NCBI RefSeq assembly: GCF_000372725.1
Contig: NW_005197426.1
Coordinates: forward strand, 265,599-329,598
DNA from: Emiliania huxleyi CCMP1516
Taxonomy: Eukaryota > Haptophyta > Isochrysidales > Noelaerhabdaceae
DNA length: 64,000 nt
Reading direction: 5' to 3'
Shown: piece by piece, positions 9,973 to 19,239 of the stretch
How positions within the stretch are numbered: the stretch's first letter is position 1
Layout: every line of letters begins with the position of its first letter
The notes under the pieces: generated by a model
Database searches by the model: none
The model's input: only the letters and a program-made list of their open reading frames with translations
Told to the model about the DNA's origin: nothing
Position numbers and translations under genes: made by a program

Positions 9973-10893
9973 AGGAGCGGATCCGTCAGCTAGTCGTGTT
10001 CACGCCGGGATCGTGATCCCGACAACCTGGGCAGACTTTAGGCCACGACAGTACGCGTAAGAAGTTAAGAATTTTTTTGAGAGCGCCTTCGTTGTTAATA
10101 GTACAAACCCGATGGTCCTCTGCGAGCGGTCCTTCGTTGCAGTCACGCACACGCACACGCCATGCCGCACCGCGCGCCCGCCCACCGCCCCGCCCAGGCG
10201 GGAAAGAGATGAGGAGATGGGACAGCAAAGGAGGAGTACGAGCACGTATGGGAGGGTTCAGTAATGCGCCACGCTGCCCGGCGTTTCTCACTTTCCGGGA
10301 CAGCCCCGCCCTTTCGCGTTTCGAGGCAGGAGAGTGACGGCTGGCTCGTTGTGCGAGTATATGGGACACGATGTCTCAAATATGAGAGGTTTTGACTCCT
10401 ACCGGCTCCTGACGCTATCCCTGGCAGCTCTAATGACCAGGATCAGTAGTGCTATGATAGAGGGTGCCCATACTAGCGCAGGAGCTGCCACACTCGCCCG
10501 GACCGGCTCCCTCTGGGGCCGGTTCCGCAGCCCGTGAGAGCCGACAGCGGGGCCGTGCCGCGGGTGCCTACTGCCGAGTGCCACAAACACTGCGCCGTCC
10601 CGCCATCACCTACAGGCTGTCTTGTGTGATGGTTGGGATGTCCAAACGCCACCATCTTGGCTCTTGCGACCTCAAACCCGCGAGCTGTATGGGTGGTCCT
10701 GACGTCGACAGACGCCCGATGACCACGGTGAAGCTGAGCCGTAACGAGTCGACAAAGTCTCGTCTGAGCCCGTGGCGGTCGCCGGCTGAGTCGCTGTGCA
10801 CGGGCCGGTACCTCAGGCGTCACCTCCGCAGCCTCAGGTCTCACACTCCATCACCGCCGACGGGACGCCGTCGGTGGCACGCTCGGCGGCGAC

Positions 10894-11034
10894 TTTGTTG
10901 CAGCCCCACAGCGAGCGCGGCGTCGAGCCTACCCACTCCAGTTGGTTCGGCACACTCGGTGGGGTCCACTGAGTGTGCCGAACGCGCGAGCGGTGCGTCC
11001 CGGCAGCCCGCGCTGGCTGCGGAGCTGCAACAAA
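10894..11034. mobile_element. Foldback (MITE-like) inverted-repeat element
   Basis: The ends are complementary: TTTGTTGCAGC at 10894-10904 pairs with GCTGCAACAAA at 11024-11034, and pairing continues imperfectly inward. A second perfect 13-bp arm pair (GTTCGGCACACTC at 10945-10957 with 10971-10983) forms a central hairpin. At about 141 bp without coding capacity it resembles a foldback or MITE-type non-autonomous element. No target duplication was confirmed. Confidence 0.5.
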
Positions 11035-11676
11035 CTCGAGTCACGCTTTTTGGGACATTTTCGACGCTTTTGTCCCATTTACTCGCACAACATGCCGGCT
11101 ACCCCGTACGCACCTGCTGCTCATCTGCTCTACCCCGACGCCGACCGCCCATTCCCCCCTCCTCGTTCCCGCCTCGAACTCTCCGGACCCCGACAAGCCG
11201 CCCGACGTTGGGCCTCTGCCCCGCACGCCCCCGCCCCTTCTGCCCCTCGCACACACCCAGGCCCGACACGCACATACAAGACAAGCCCGGCGTCCTGCTC
11301 TCAAAAGAAAAGAAAAAATGGGAAGGAGGAGACCAGCGGGGGAGACTCCCCGCCTATGCAACACCCCAGAGAGGGGCTGCCATCGCCGAAGCTGTGCCTA
11401 AGCATAACTCCCAAACCCGCAGCGGCCCGGGGGGCCTTGGGAATTTTTTTGGTTATCCAAGTACGTACGCTCATCTTGACCAATTAGCACTTTACATTCT
11501 CACATCAACAACAACCTCTCTGATGCTCTCTCGCCACTGCACTCTTCTCTCCCCCCTCGGCTCAGCGGTCCACCGGAGACGAGCTCGAGTCGAAGAAGGG
11601 AACGTTAACATCGGATGGACCGCCGAGCGCCGTGCCGTCCACCGCGCTGCCTTCGCGCGCCATCACGACCCCCTCC

Positions 11677-13482
11677 TCACGCCGCCTGCCTCGCCGCGCC
11701 TCGCGCCTGCTCCAGCTCGCGGTCGCTGCGCATCAGGTCCGACTCGGTGTACAGCGTCCACGTGAAGAAGGAGGCGAAGCCGACGATGTGCCCGCCGAGC
11801 CAGAGAGGCGCGAAGGTCTCGACCCACTGCAGCAGCCGGCCGGAGGGGTACAGGGCGAGCGCGAGTGCAAAGTAGAGGCGGAACTTCTCCTCGACCGTGT
11901 CGGTCGCCTTGTTCCACTTGTTGTACGCCGTCACCACGCCGCCCACGAGCAGGATGGGCACGAAACAGGTCACCAGCGAGGTGCGCGCCACGTTTTGGAC
12001 GAGGGCGGCGCGGTCGAGCCGCTGGCGGACCGACTCGAAGAGCCCCCACGCCGCGCCGCCCCCCGCGGTGTGCAGGTAGAGCAGCACGCCCGACTCGATG
12101 AGGGAGGAGCGGGCCGCGTGCAGGGGCTGGGCCCGCGCCTCCGCCTCTGCGGCCGCGTACTCGGCCACGAGGGCCCGCTCCGCCGCGGGCAGCCGGGCGA
12201 GCTCGGCGGGCGGCCTAGCTCGCGCGAGAGACACTTCCTAGACACTTCCTAGACACTTCCTAGACCATGTCGGCGGGCGGCCTAGCTCGCGCGCCGCAGC
12301 AGTGAGCAGAGAGGGGTGGGCCCTCCCTCGGGCGGGGGCGGGAGGGCGCGCCTCGCTGCGATCGCCGCCGCGAGCCTCCCCAGCGCAACCTCCACCTGCA
12401 CGCAGACGAGAGGGGCGCGTGGCGGCGTGTGCTTGCGGAGCCTGGCGGCGGTGCGGCGGCACACGCCTTCTTCCGCCGGACCGCCTGCGAGGAGGCCTGC
12501 GCGGCGTGGAGCGCCCCGACGGCGCCCTCTGCTGCGAGGAGAGGGACCGCCTGCGGGGCAGAGGTCGGGGGCTGGGAGCGAGATGGCTCTCCTCTGCTGG
12601 TGGCCCTCCTCGGCTGCGAGGGCAGGGCCGTCTCGCCTCGGGGAGGGCCGCCATCGAGCAGAGGGCGGCGGCGAAGGTCTTGCGCAGGTAGAGCGCCGCG
12701 TCCGGGTCGGCGACAGCGCGAACCAGCCTGCGGCGAGGAGCGGACGAGGGCGCTGGAGGTGAGCAGCGGCGGCGGCGGCAGGTGCGGGTGCGGGTGCGGG
12801 TTAGCGGACGTGCCTCGCGTGCTCTCCGCGCTCGAGCAAGAGGAGGGCGGCGGGCGGCGAGGCGCAGATGTACTCGACCACCTTGGCCGCGTGGTTGCGC
12901 GCCGTCTGCGACGCGTTCGGCTCCGCGCCGAGGGCGATGTCGATGAGCCTGCCGGAGAGGCCTGCCGACTGGGCGAGGGCGAGCTTGAGCGAGTCGTTGA
13001 GCGGCGCGCCGCGCGCCTGTGGCGAGCGGAGCGGGTGTGGGCGGGATGGGCCGGCGGCACGACCGCGCGAGGGGCGTGCTGCGCGTCACTCTGTGCCGGG
13101 CGGAGAGCAAGAGAGGGAGGGAGCGCACCACCCTCTCGAGGCGCTCCGTCAGCCGCTCCTGCGGCGTGTCGGGCGAGAGCAGCGGCGCCTCAAACTCCTC
13201 CAGGTGGAACAGGATCTGCACGCCCTCGTCGCCCTGCGAGAAGAAGGCAGCCACGTTGAGGCTCACGGCAGTCCACATCGCTATCGGGATGCCGTGCCGC
13301 TGCATCACGCCGGCGGACGGCTCGCCGCCCGCCGCCGCCTCCGCCGCCTGCATGCCGTGACGAGCTGCGGCGCCGGAGGACAACCGGCGAGCGCATGTCC
13401 GCGTCGCGAGGCGGCGGCAGGCTGTCGGGAGGCGCAGGCGGCGCGAACGACAGAGCATTTTCCGACAGCAAAGAGAAACCAT
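11677..13482 (-). CDS. ARM/HEAT-like mitochondrial protein with C-terminal membrane segments, six exons
   Basis: Model: exons 13482-13132, 13016-12814, 12727-12637, 12550-12467, 12395-12340 and 12214-11677 (440 aa, frame consistent throughout). The N-terminus is a basic presequence (MVSLCCRKMLCRSRRL). Residues about 80-290 are helical ARM-like repeats (LNDSLKLALAQSAGLSGRL; NHAAKVVEY; LYLRKTFAAALCSMAALPEA; VEVALGRLAAAIAARR). The last exon has hydrophobic segments (VTCFVPILLVGGVVTAY; FALALALYPSGRLL; GHIVGFASFFTWTLY). Four introns have GC donors; the first has GT (two equivalent positions). The last intron is a stacked double intron. Exon 2 has an inverted copy at 13684-13830. Function unknown. 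Confidence 0.65.
12204..12293 (-). repeat. Introner-like unit in the ARM-like gene, antisense orientation
   Basis: A 23-nt direct repeat (12204-12226 and 12271-12293) brackets three tandem 11-nt units that read CTAGGAAGTGT in the sense strand, the reverse complement of the CTAGACACTTC units in GCN1. The repeat contains the acceptor of a pre-existing intron (GCTAG/GCCG), so either copy of the acceptor is usable. The total intron is 12215-12339 (125 nt): 58 nt old plus 67 nt added. Confidence 0.75.
12855..13000. repeat. Inverted duplicate arm A (exon 2 of the ARM-like gene)
   Basis: About 146 bp of this exon recurs, nearly identical, in reverse orientation at 13684-13830. Homology runs from the SLKLALAQ codons to the ASPP codons and stops inside the exon on both sides. 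Confidence 0.85.
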
Positions 13483-13511
13483 GGAAAATCACTCTGAATT
13501 ACATGACCACA

Positions 13512-13588
13512 CGTGTGGTGGCGGCGTGTCCTCCCATCCCTCCCTGGCGTCTGTTTTCTTTATTTTCACATGACAAGCGATCCAGGAA
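13512..13588 (+). repeat. Dispersed ~80-bp repeat, copy 1
   Basis: Core GTGTGGTGGCGGCGTG, then CCCATCCCTCCCT, then CTGTTTTCTTT, ending CACATGACAAGCGATCC. The same sequence, with small changes, occurs at 56706, 58768, 59088 and 62024. Confidence 0.75.
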
Positions 13589-13683
13589 AGAGAAAACGCG
13601 GCCCTTTCTGCGAAGAGGGCCGCAGAAACAGAAACAACTTTTGGATTTTGTAAAAGAAAAAGCCTGGTCTCGCGCAAATCACA

Positions 13684-13830
13684 CCTCGCTCAAGCTCGCC
13701 CTCGCCCAGTCGGCAGGCCTCTCCGGCAGGCTCATCGACATCGCCCTCGGCGCGGAGCCGAACGCGTCGCAGACGGCGCGCAACCACGCGGCCAAGGTGG
13801 TCGAGTACACCAGCGCCTCGCCGCCCCCAA
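13684..13830. repeat. Inverted duplicate arm B, in the leader of the DUF4336 gene
   Basis: On the plus strand this encodes SLKLALAQSAGLSGRLIDIA and ends NHAAKVVEYTSASPP, an inverted copy of the ARM-like exon at 12855-13000 with only a few differences near its end. It lies in frame with the downstream DUF4336 ORF, so it may be an acquired N-terminal segment, 5' UTR, or an untranscribed remnant. Confidence 0.8.
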
Positions 13831-13844
13831 GCCAGCAAGTGCAC

Positions 13845-14798
13845 ATGTGCGTCTCGCTCCACCTCTCGCTCCTCTCCATCGTGCGGCCGCTGGTCCGCAC
13901 GCCGGCCACGTCGCTCCTCCGCGATCGCGAGAGGAGTCCGCAAACGTCCCTGCAGCTGGCGGAGGCGCTGGTGCCGTTGCGCCGGCCGGCGCCGGCGCAC
14001 TGGCGCGACCGCGACATCTCTTGGTCCAATCCACAGGGATCCGTCCTCACGCAGGTCCACGACGACGTATGGCTCGCCGAGCGGCCCTTCTTCCCGCGCC
14101 TGCCCGGGCTCCAGGGCACCGACGTCGGCGGCAAGATGGCGGTGGTGCGGCTTCCCGACGGCACGCTGTGGGTGCACTCGCCCGTGGAGCTCGATTCGGC
14201 GCTGCGCGATGCGCTGGCCGCCCTCGGGCCAGTACGCCACGTGGTGACGCCCAACACGGAGCATCAGAAATACGCGTCCGACTGGCTGCGCGAGTACCCG
14301 GAGGCGACCGGCTACTCGTGCCCGGGGCTGCGCGAGTCCAAGCCGGAGGTCGGCTGGCATCGGTCGCTCTCGTCGCTCCTCGACGCCCCGAGTGGCCTCA
14401 CCTCGGCGAGCGCCCCTGCTGAGTGGTGCAGCGCCATCGAGCTTTGCTGGGTCGAGGACAGAGTGCCACTCACGCGCCGCCTGCCCTTCTTCAATGAGGT
14501 TGTCTTCTTCCACCGGCCCTCCCGCTCGCTCATGTGTGCGGACCTGTGGTGGAACTACCCCGACTACGCTGACGCCGACGCCGACTTCCAGGTGCCGCGC
14601 TCCACCCGCCTCTGGAAGTGGGGGATGGACGTGGTCTACAAGCCAGTGTACAATAGGCTGATGAAAACAGACTCGTGGGAAGAGAGCTATCGTGTCATCG
14701 CGGGGTGGGAGTTTGAGACCATCCTGCCGTGCCACGGGGAGCCGGTGGCGGAAGATGCCAAGAAGGTGTTGGCATCACACTTGGCCATGGCAGGGTAG
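13845..14798 (+). CDS. DUF4336 family protein (metallo-beta-lactamase-like)
   Basis: A 317-aa reading from the ATG at 13845 (MCVSLHLSLLSIVRP). The frame is open upstream to 13395, so the true start is uncertain. The core beginning near 14045 matches DUF4336: VWLAERPFF, then GGKMAVVRLPDGTLWVHSPV, then LGPVRHVVTPNTEHQKYASDW, YPEATGYSCPGLRESKP, and a C-terminal PCHGEPV. DUF4336 proteins share a metallo-hydrolase-like fold and are common in algae and cyanobacteria; their substrate is unknown. The gene is convergent with the APE2 gene. The leader carries an inverted copy of a neighbouring exon and a dispersed repeat, which may be recent rearrangements of its 5' end. Confidence 0.75.
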   Translation: MCVSLHLSLLSIVRPLVRTPATSLLRDRERSPQTSLQLAEALVPLRRPAPAHWRDRDISWSNPQGSVLTQVHDDVWLAERPFFPRLPGLQGTDVGGKMAVVRLPDGTLWVHSPVELDSALRDALAALGPVRHVVTPNTEHQKYASDWLREYPEATGYSCPGLRESKPEVGWHRSLSSLLDAPSGLTSASAPAEWCSAIELCWVEDRVPLTRRLPFFNEVVFFHRPSRSLMCADLWWNYPDYADADADFQVPRSTRLWKWGMDVVYKPVYNRLMKTDSWEESYRVIAGWEFETILPCHGEPVAEDAKKVLASHLAMAG

Positions 14799-15220
14799 AT
14801 CTCTGGAGGCGTGGACAACATGGACTCGACCTTCCGCGGTGCTCGTTCTTTTTTCCCTTCGTCTTTCATCCCGCTCGCTGCGTCCGCCCCCGCGGACACG
14901 GGAGACGCGTGGGTTTGAGTAGAAGTGTTTTGTGACGTACGTGTGGTGGACATGGATACATATTAGAGCAGGACGTACACGGCCACGCGCGAGAGAATGC
15001 AACAACATAGGCTAACATTCGGCGACTTGCGCGATGCCGAGCTCATTTTGCCGCGCGCGCCACAAAAACCAGACATGACACACAAGTATATACGGTAGGC
15101 CGGTGCGGTGAGACACAAAACGCAAGTAGTCGCACGGCCGTATACTGTACTCCGCTGTTCTCCGCCACGCAGAATTCGCGCGCGGAGAGTGGGTGTGCGC
15201 GCGTTGGTGCCGATTCGCGG
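14799..15220. other. Intergenic between convergent genes
   Basis: This contains the 3' ends of the DUF4336 and APE2 genes. I see no ORF with domain character and no repeat. Lower GC is consistent with 3' UTRs. Confidence 0.5.
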
Positions 15221-17077
15221 TCATGCCGCCGGCGGCCCCTTGCGCTTGCGCTCGGCAGCGGCGGCCCACTGGAAGAAGCGGCAGTTGCTCTCCTTGTCGC
15301 CGCGGTGCCCCTCGGCGCGCGCGCAGCTGTAGAACGTCTTTCCCTGCGTCGGCCCCGCCTTCTTGACGACCTGCACGCGGCACTTCTCGCCGTGGTGGCA
15401 GCGCGGCACCTTGTCGGACATCCGCTGCATCACCTGCTGCCACGCCTCCCGCTGCGCCGCGCCGCCTCCGCCCGCGCCGCCTCCGCCCGCGCCGCCTCCG
15501 CCCGCGCCGCCGCGAGGAGGTGCCACCTCCCGCAGCTGCTCCCAGGCGCGCGAGTCCTCCGCCACGGCTCGAGCGCTCAGCGCCGTCTCCGCCGCGCCAG
15601 CGCGCGCCTCCGCCGCCCGCCCGCTCGCCCTCTGACGCCCGCGCTCATCGCCGCCACGCTCGCTGCCGCCGAAGAAGCGGCGCAAATCTTGACGCGGCGG
15701 GGCCGCGGGCGACGGTGCGGCGGCGGGCTGCGCCGGCGGCGCGGCGGGCTGCGCCGGCGCGGTGGCGGGCGGCGGCGGCTGCGAGACGAGGAAGCCGCTG
15801 AGCACACTCTGCCCTCCGAGCCGAGACCGGCTGCTCAGCGGCAGCTGCGGCGGCGGCGAGCGCTGCTCGAGTCCGGAGAGGAGGAGGCGGAGGGGGAGGT
15901 GGTCGGATCCCTCGAGCTCGACGATCTCGCACGCGTGCAGGGACAGGGGCGGCGCGGCGGCCGAGCAGTCCGAGAAGAGAGAGAGGTCGAAGGAGGGGCC
16001 GCCCCGCCGCGAAGGAGGGGCGGTGGCGCCGACCGACGCGTGTGCAGAGCTGCCGTCAGCCAGCCCCGAGCCAGCCTGCCCCGAGCCAGCCTGCCCCGAG
16101 CCAGCCTGTCCCGAGGAGGGGAGGAGCGGAGGCGGCGCGAGGAGGGCGAGGTCGATGCGCGAGCCGTAGTTGTGCCGGTCGGCGCCGGAAGCGACGTGGA
16201 AGCAGCTGTACGCCCCGCCGCGGGCCGGGTGGAGGGCTCGGAACGCGTCTGCGAAGAAGGGCCGCGGCGGCCCCAGCAGCGCCTGCAGCCACAGCCGCGA
16301 GGCGGACGGCGGCGGAGGCGCTTGCAGCAGCTCCGCCTCGCGAGCAGAGTCGAGGCGCGAGGGCGAGATGTTCATGTCGCCGATGAGGAGGACGCGCAGC
16401 CCCGCCGCCGCGAGGTCGCGGCAGCGCAGCTCGAGTGCGCGCAGGAAGCTCGCCTTGAAGGCGCGCCTCCGCTCCGACTCTTCCGGGTCGGACGCCGTGT
16501 TGGCAGGCGCGTACACGTTGAGCAGGGCGAGGTCGGCATGGACGGTGATGACGCACCGGCCCTCCGAGTCGATCTGCCGCAGCTCCTCCTCGCTCGACTC
16601 GGCGACGAGGCTCGCGCGGTGCCCGATGGACGAGTCGAGCACGCCCGTCACGCCCTCCGCGGCGAGCCGCGGCCGACAGCCAGTGCGGCAAAACGTGGCA
16701 ACGCCGGCGTAGCGACCGCCCGACGTGCGCGGCTCGCGTGCGCGGCAGAGAGAAAAGTAGGAGTCCCACCCGTCCACGAGCGCCAGATGCCGCTCCATCT
16801 CGCGCAGCTTCACCTCCTGAAAGCAGACAATGTCGGCGTCGAGAGCCGCGAGCAGCGCGGCGAGCGAGCCAAAGCTCTGACGCCGCGAGATGCCGTGCAC
16901 GTCCGGCGCATCGAACGAGGCCGCGGTGCTCGACGCGAGCGTCGCGAGGCCGCGCAGCCCAATGTTCCAGGAGACGACTCGCAGCGGATGGCTGGGTTCC
17001 GAGCCCCGATGGCAGCAGGGCTGAGACGCCTCCGATGGCTTCGCAGCCGCCATTTCTTGTGAGAAATAAGAAAGCAT
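15221..17077 (-). CDS. APEX2: AP endonuclease 2 (exonuclease III family) with GRF zinc finger
   Basis: A single exon, 618 aa. APE2 repairs abasic sites and 3' blocked ends and acts with PCNA. The EEP catalytic domain spans residues about 30-390: VVSWNIG near 34-40, the metal-binding Glu in CFQEVKLREM, GGRYAGVATFCR, NVYAPAN, the catalytic GDMNISPSRLD, YGSRIDLALL and the terminal EGSDHLPLRLL. A PIP-box-like QDLRRFF lies in the linker, suggesting PCNA binding. The C-terminus carries a zf-GRF domain with its Cys/His set (CHHGEKC, FYSCAR, NCRFFQW). A run of Gly/Ala repeats (GGAGGGG) precedes the GRF domain, and PAAP repeats fill the linker. Another ATG at 17053 is an alternative start. Confidence 0.93.
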   Translation of the reverse strand: MLSYFSQEMAAAKPSEASQPCCHRGSEPSHPLRVVSWNIGLRGLATLASSTAASFDAPDVHGISRRQSFGSLAALLAALDADIVCFQEVKLREMERHLALVDGWDSYFSLCRAREPRTSGGRYAGVATFCRTGCRPRLAAEGVTGVLDSSIGHRASLVAESSEEELRQIDSEGRCVITVHADLALLNVYAPANTASDPEESERRRAFKASFLRALELRCRDLAAAGLRVLLIGDMNISPSRLDSAREAELLQAPPPPSASRLWLQALLGPPRPFFADAFRALHPARGGAYSCFHVASGADRHNYGSRIDLALLAPPPLLPSSGQAGSGQAGSGQAGSGLADGSSAHASVGATAPPSRRGGPSFDLSLFSDCSAAAPPLSLHACEIVELEGSDHLPLRLLLSGLEQRSPPPQLPLSSRSRLGGQSVLSGFLVSQPPPPATAPAQPAAPPAQPAAAPSPAAPPRQDLRRFFGGSERGGDERGRQRASGRAAEARAGAAETALSARAVAEDSRAWEQLREVAPPRGGAGGGGAGGGGAGGGGAAQREAWQQVMQRMSDKVPRCHHGEKCRVQVVKKAGPTQGKTFYSCARAEGHRGDKESNCRFFQWAAAAERKRKGPPAA

Positions 17078-17610
17078 CCGCTACTAGGAAGAACGGCTGC
17101 TTTCGACCCGGCCCAAAACGAACGTCGTGTAGCCCTCCTTTTGGTATAACAAAAAACGAACGCTTGGGAGGAGGTGGCGCCGGATGGCGACAGCGGTCAG
17201 CGCAGATCTCTCCCCAGCGTTGCCTTGCTGTTAGCTGTAAGAAAGAATGAGCTGTAAGAATGTGAGTCGTGCTTGTTGGTCTTCAAAAATCTAGCTGTCA
17301 AATGTAAAAGAAAGAAAGAAAACAGACCGTCCAAGTACAGCCCAAACACGAGGATCGAGGGATAGGGGAAGGAGGACAGGGTCCACACCTCTCACCTGCA
17401 CGAGCAGGATTTTGGAAGCTGTAATGTGGCGGCTGCATTGTTTCTGCCTCTTTTCTTTCTGAATATACAAACATGTCAGCTGACCCAAACAATGGCACAA
17501 AGAATGCACAAAGGCGTCAAAAATCGTGTGGGAACAGAGGGTAAGCAGTACAAGGCAAGCCAACTGAAGTGTACACTGTATGAGAGTGAACATGCCGAAA
17601 TCACTGCCCG
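17078..17610. other. Intergenic between two minus-strand genes
   Basis: An AT-richer spacer forming the APE2 upstream region and the Mpv17 3' flank. A purine run (AAAGAAAGAAAG) lies near 17307. No gene is supported. Confidence 0.5.
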
Positions 17611-18294
17611 CTACGGGGCCAACACGGCTCCGCCCTGCTGGGCCGTCTCGACAATGTCGCGGCCCCTCGCCCGCACTCGCCCCTCGTTGGACAACAGCGA
17701 GAGCCACGTCTTGTGCAGCAGCGACATGGCGGTGATGACGAGGATGCGGCTGTGGGGAGGGACAAAGGCAAAGTTGAGGCTGCAGGCCGGCAGCCAAAAG
17801 GCGACCGTGCCCGATGCGGCCGTGACCCACTCCTCTGAGAGCTGACGTCCTGCCTCTGCCAGCGTCTGCCCCTTGAGCAGCCCGGTCGTCAGGTAGAAGC
17901 TCGGCACCACGATGAAGGCGCCATTCCCAAACACGTCGACGGCCGCCTTGATCAGCGGCGCGTTCCCAAACCAGCGATCGTAGAGCATGTAAAAGTGCCG
18001 GCACGGCCCGCCGTAGAAGGCCGTGCCCCATATCACGAGCGCGCGCCAGCGCTGCCAGTCAAAGGAAAAGGGCCGCCCGTCCGGCGGGCTGGAGTGATGG
18101 GAGATGAGCTGCGCCGTCGCGTCCGAGGCGCCGAGCACGGAGCACGCTGTCGCCGACGCCACCTTGTGCGGGTGCGCGTCGGACAGGCGGGCATAGGTGG
18201 ATCCAAGCGAGCGCGGTCCGCGCATCGCCCGCTGCAGCGCTTCAGCGAGGCGGCCGCCGCGAGGCAGGGCGGCGCGGGCCGCGGGCCACTGCAT
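17611..18294 (-). CDS. Mpv17/PMP22 family membrane protein
   Basis: A single exon, 227 aa, close to the usual family length. These are four-helix proteins of mitochondrial or peroxisomal membranes. Family marks: YARLSDAHPHKVASATACSV at the start of the domain, SDATAQLI, DWQRWRALVIWGTAFYGGPCRHFYMLYDRW, and the diagnostic FWLPACSLNFAFVPPHSRIL, which matches the W-x-P-x(3)-N-F-x-x-V-P-x(3)-R signature. The N-terminus MQWPAARAALPRGGRLAEAL is Arg/Ala-rich and could target mitochondria or plastid. The gene is divergent from the MATE gene. Confidence 0.9.
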   Translation of the reverse strand: MQWPAARAALPRGGRLAEALQRAMRGPRSLGSTYARLSDAHPHKVASATACSVLGASDATAQLISHHSSPPDGRPFSFDWQRWRALVIWGTAFYGGPCRHFYMLYDRWFGNAPLIKAAVDVFGNGAFIVVPSFYLTTGLLKGQTLAEAGRQLSEEWVTAASGTVAFWLPACSLNFAFVPPHSRILVITAMSLLHKTWLSLLSNEGRVRARGRDIVETAQQGGAVLAP

Positions 18295-19239
18295 CGGGGC
18301 ACCACAACCACAACCACCGCCACCGCCACCGCCACGGGGGGTTGGGCGGGTCGCAGCCTCTTGGATTGTGGACGGTCCAGGAAGGGGTCCGAGGGGTACG
18401 GCGGATGCGAAACCAAAGAAGACTCGCGACGCTTTCTTTTTTCGTGCTGGGTCCTAGAGAGGAGATCCTCGGACGATGACGTTGCGAGCGGCACTGCGAG
18501 CACGCTGCATGGCTCGCACTCGGTCGATGGACGATGTGAGGCGAGCATCTTGCGAGAGTCACACACGACAAGAAGAACACGACACATACGACACGACAGG
18601 GACACAGACACAGACATAACAAACAAAGGCACACACACTGCGCTCCCCTCAGCGGGCAGGGAAACGCGAGCCCGACGGAGTCCGGTGGCGGGGGCCCCCG
18701 CAGCCAGCCCCTGCACTGACAAAGGGGTCATGGGTTTTAGGAGGCAGGTGGTGGGTTTGAGTGTCGTGAGTGCTTGCAGCCGCGAGTGCAGCACCGTTTG
18801 TGACTCCCATGGATACAGTTGGGTGGGCCACGGTGCTGGGGGGCGGTCCGGTGCGCCACAACAGCCTCCCCGGCTGACCCCCATCCAGTTCGACACCTCC
18901 ATCCCGACCGTGGAACCCCAACTTCAACCGGTCATATCTCGGGCGGACTGGCACCTCAGGAGCTCATCCTGGGCGGTTTTGGGGAGTCTTGGGGGTGTGC
19001 TTGAAGGTGGTAAACAGAGTTTTGCACCGCAGCTTAACCGAGGGGCGTGCTGAGCACCGTGAAAACAGCGGACCACAGCTTATCACAGATCACAGAACCG
19101 GGCGGCATATTCCGTTTCTGCCGCTCTCCGTACCCAGCTCTCTCGCCTGGCAAGCGTCGCCACCGAGTGTCCGCACGGCAAAGCTAGCAGGCGCTTTTCT
19201 TCGAGGCACACGGGACAGCTCTGGAGCCGCCTCGCCACC
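18295..19239. other. Divergent intergenic region
   Basis: The Mpv17 and MATE genes point away from each other across 945 bp. A short (CCACCG)n-type tract lies at 18308-18340. Sequence 18540-18650 is rich in ACACGACA-like repeats. No gene is supported; both promoters must lie here. Confidence 0.5.

Larger units (their letters stand above)
9325..11676. other. 2.3-kb region without a supported gene
   Basis: There is a TATATAT run at about 9733-9739. A perfect hairpin lies at 9934-9972 and a foldback element at 10894-11034. The longest open frame (plus strand, 10464-11765) has biased composition and no recognisable domain. Sequence from 11050 to 11300 is C-rich. No RNA gene was recognised. Confidence 0.5.

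Noticed and set aside
10464..11765. Plus-strand open frame of 433 codons
   Set aside because: Composition is biased, there is no domain text, and it runs through the foldback element and into the antisense of the ARM-like gene. Treated as chance openness in GC-rich DNA.
12240..12268. CRISPR-like or satellite array (CTAGACACTTC repeats)
   Set aside because: Direct 11-nt units without spacers, always bracketed by exon duplications inside genes; these are intron filler in a eukaryote.
15305..17062. 585-codon plus-strand frame opposite APE2
   Set aside because: Arg/Val-rich mirror of the APE2 coding strand; no independent domain.
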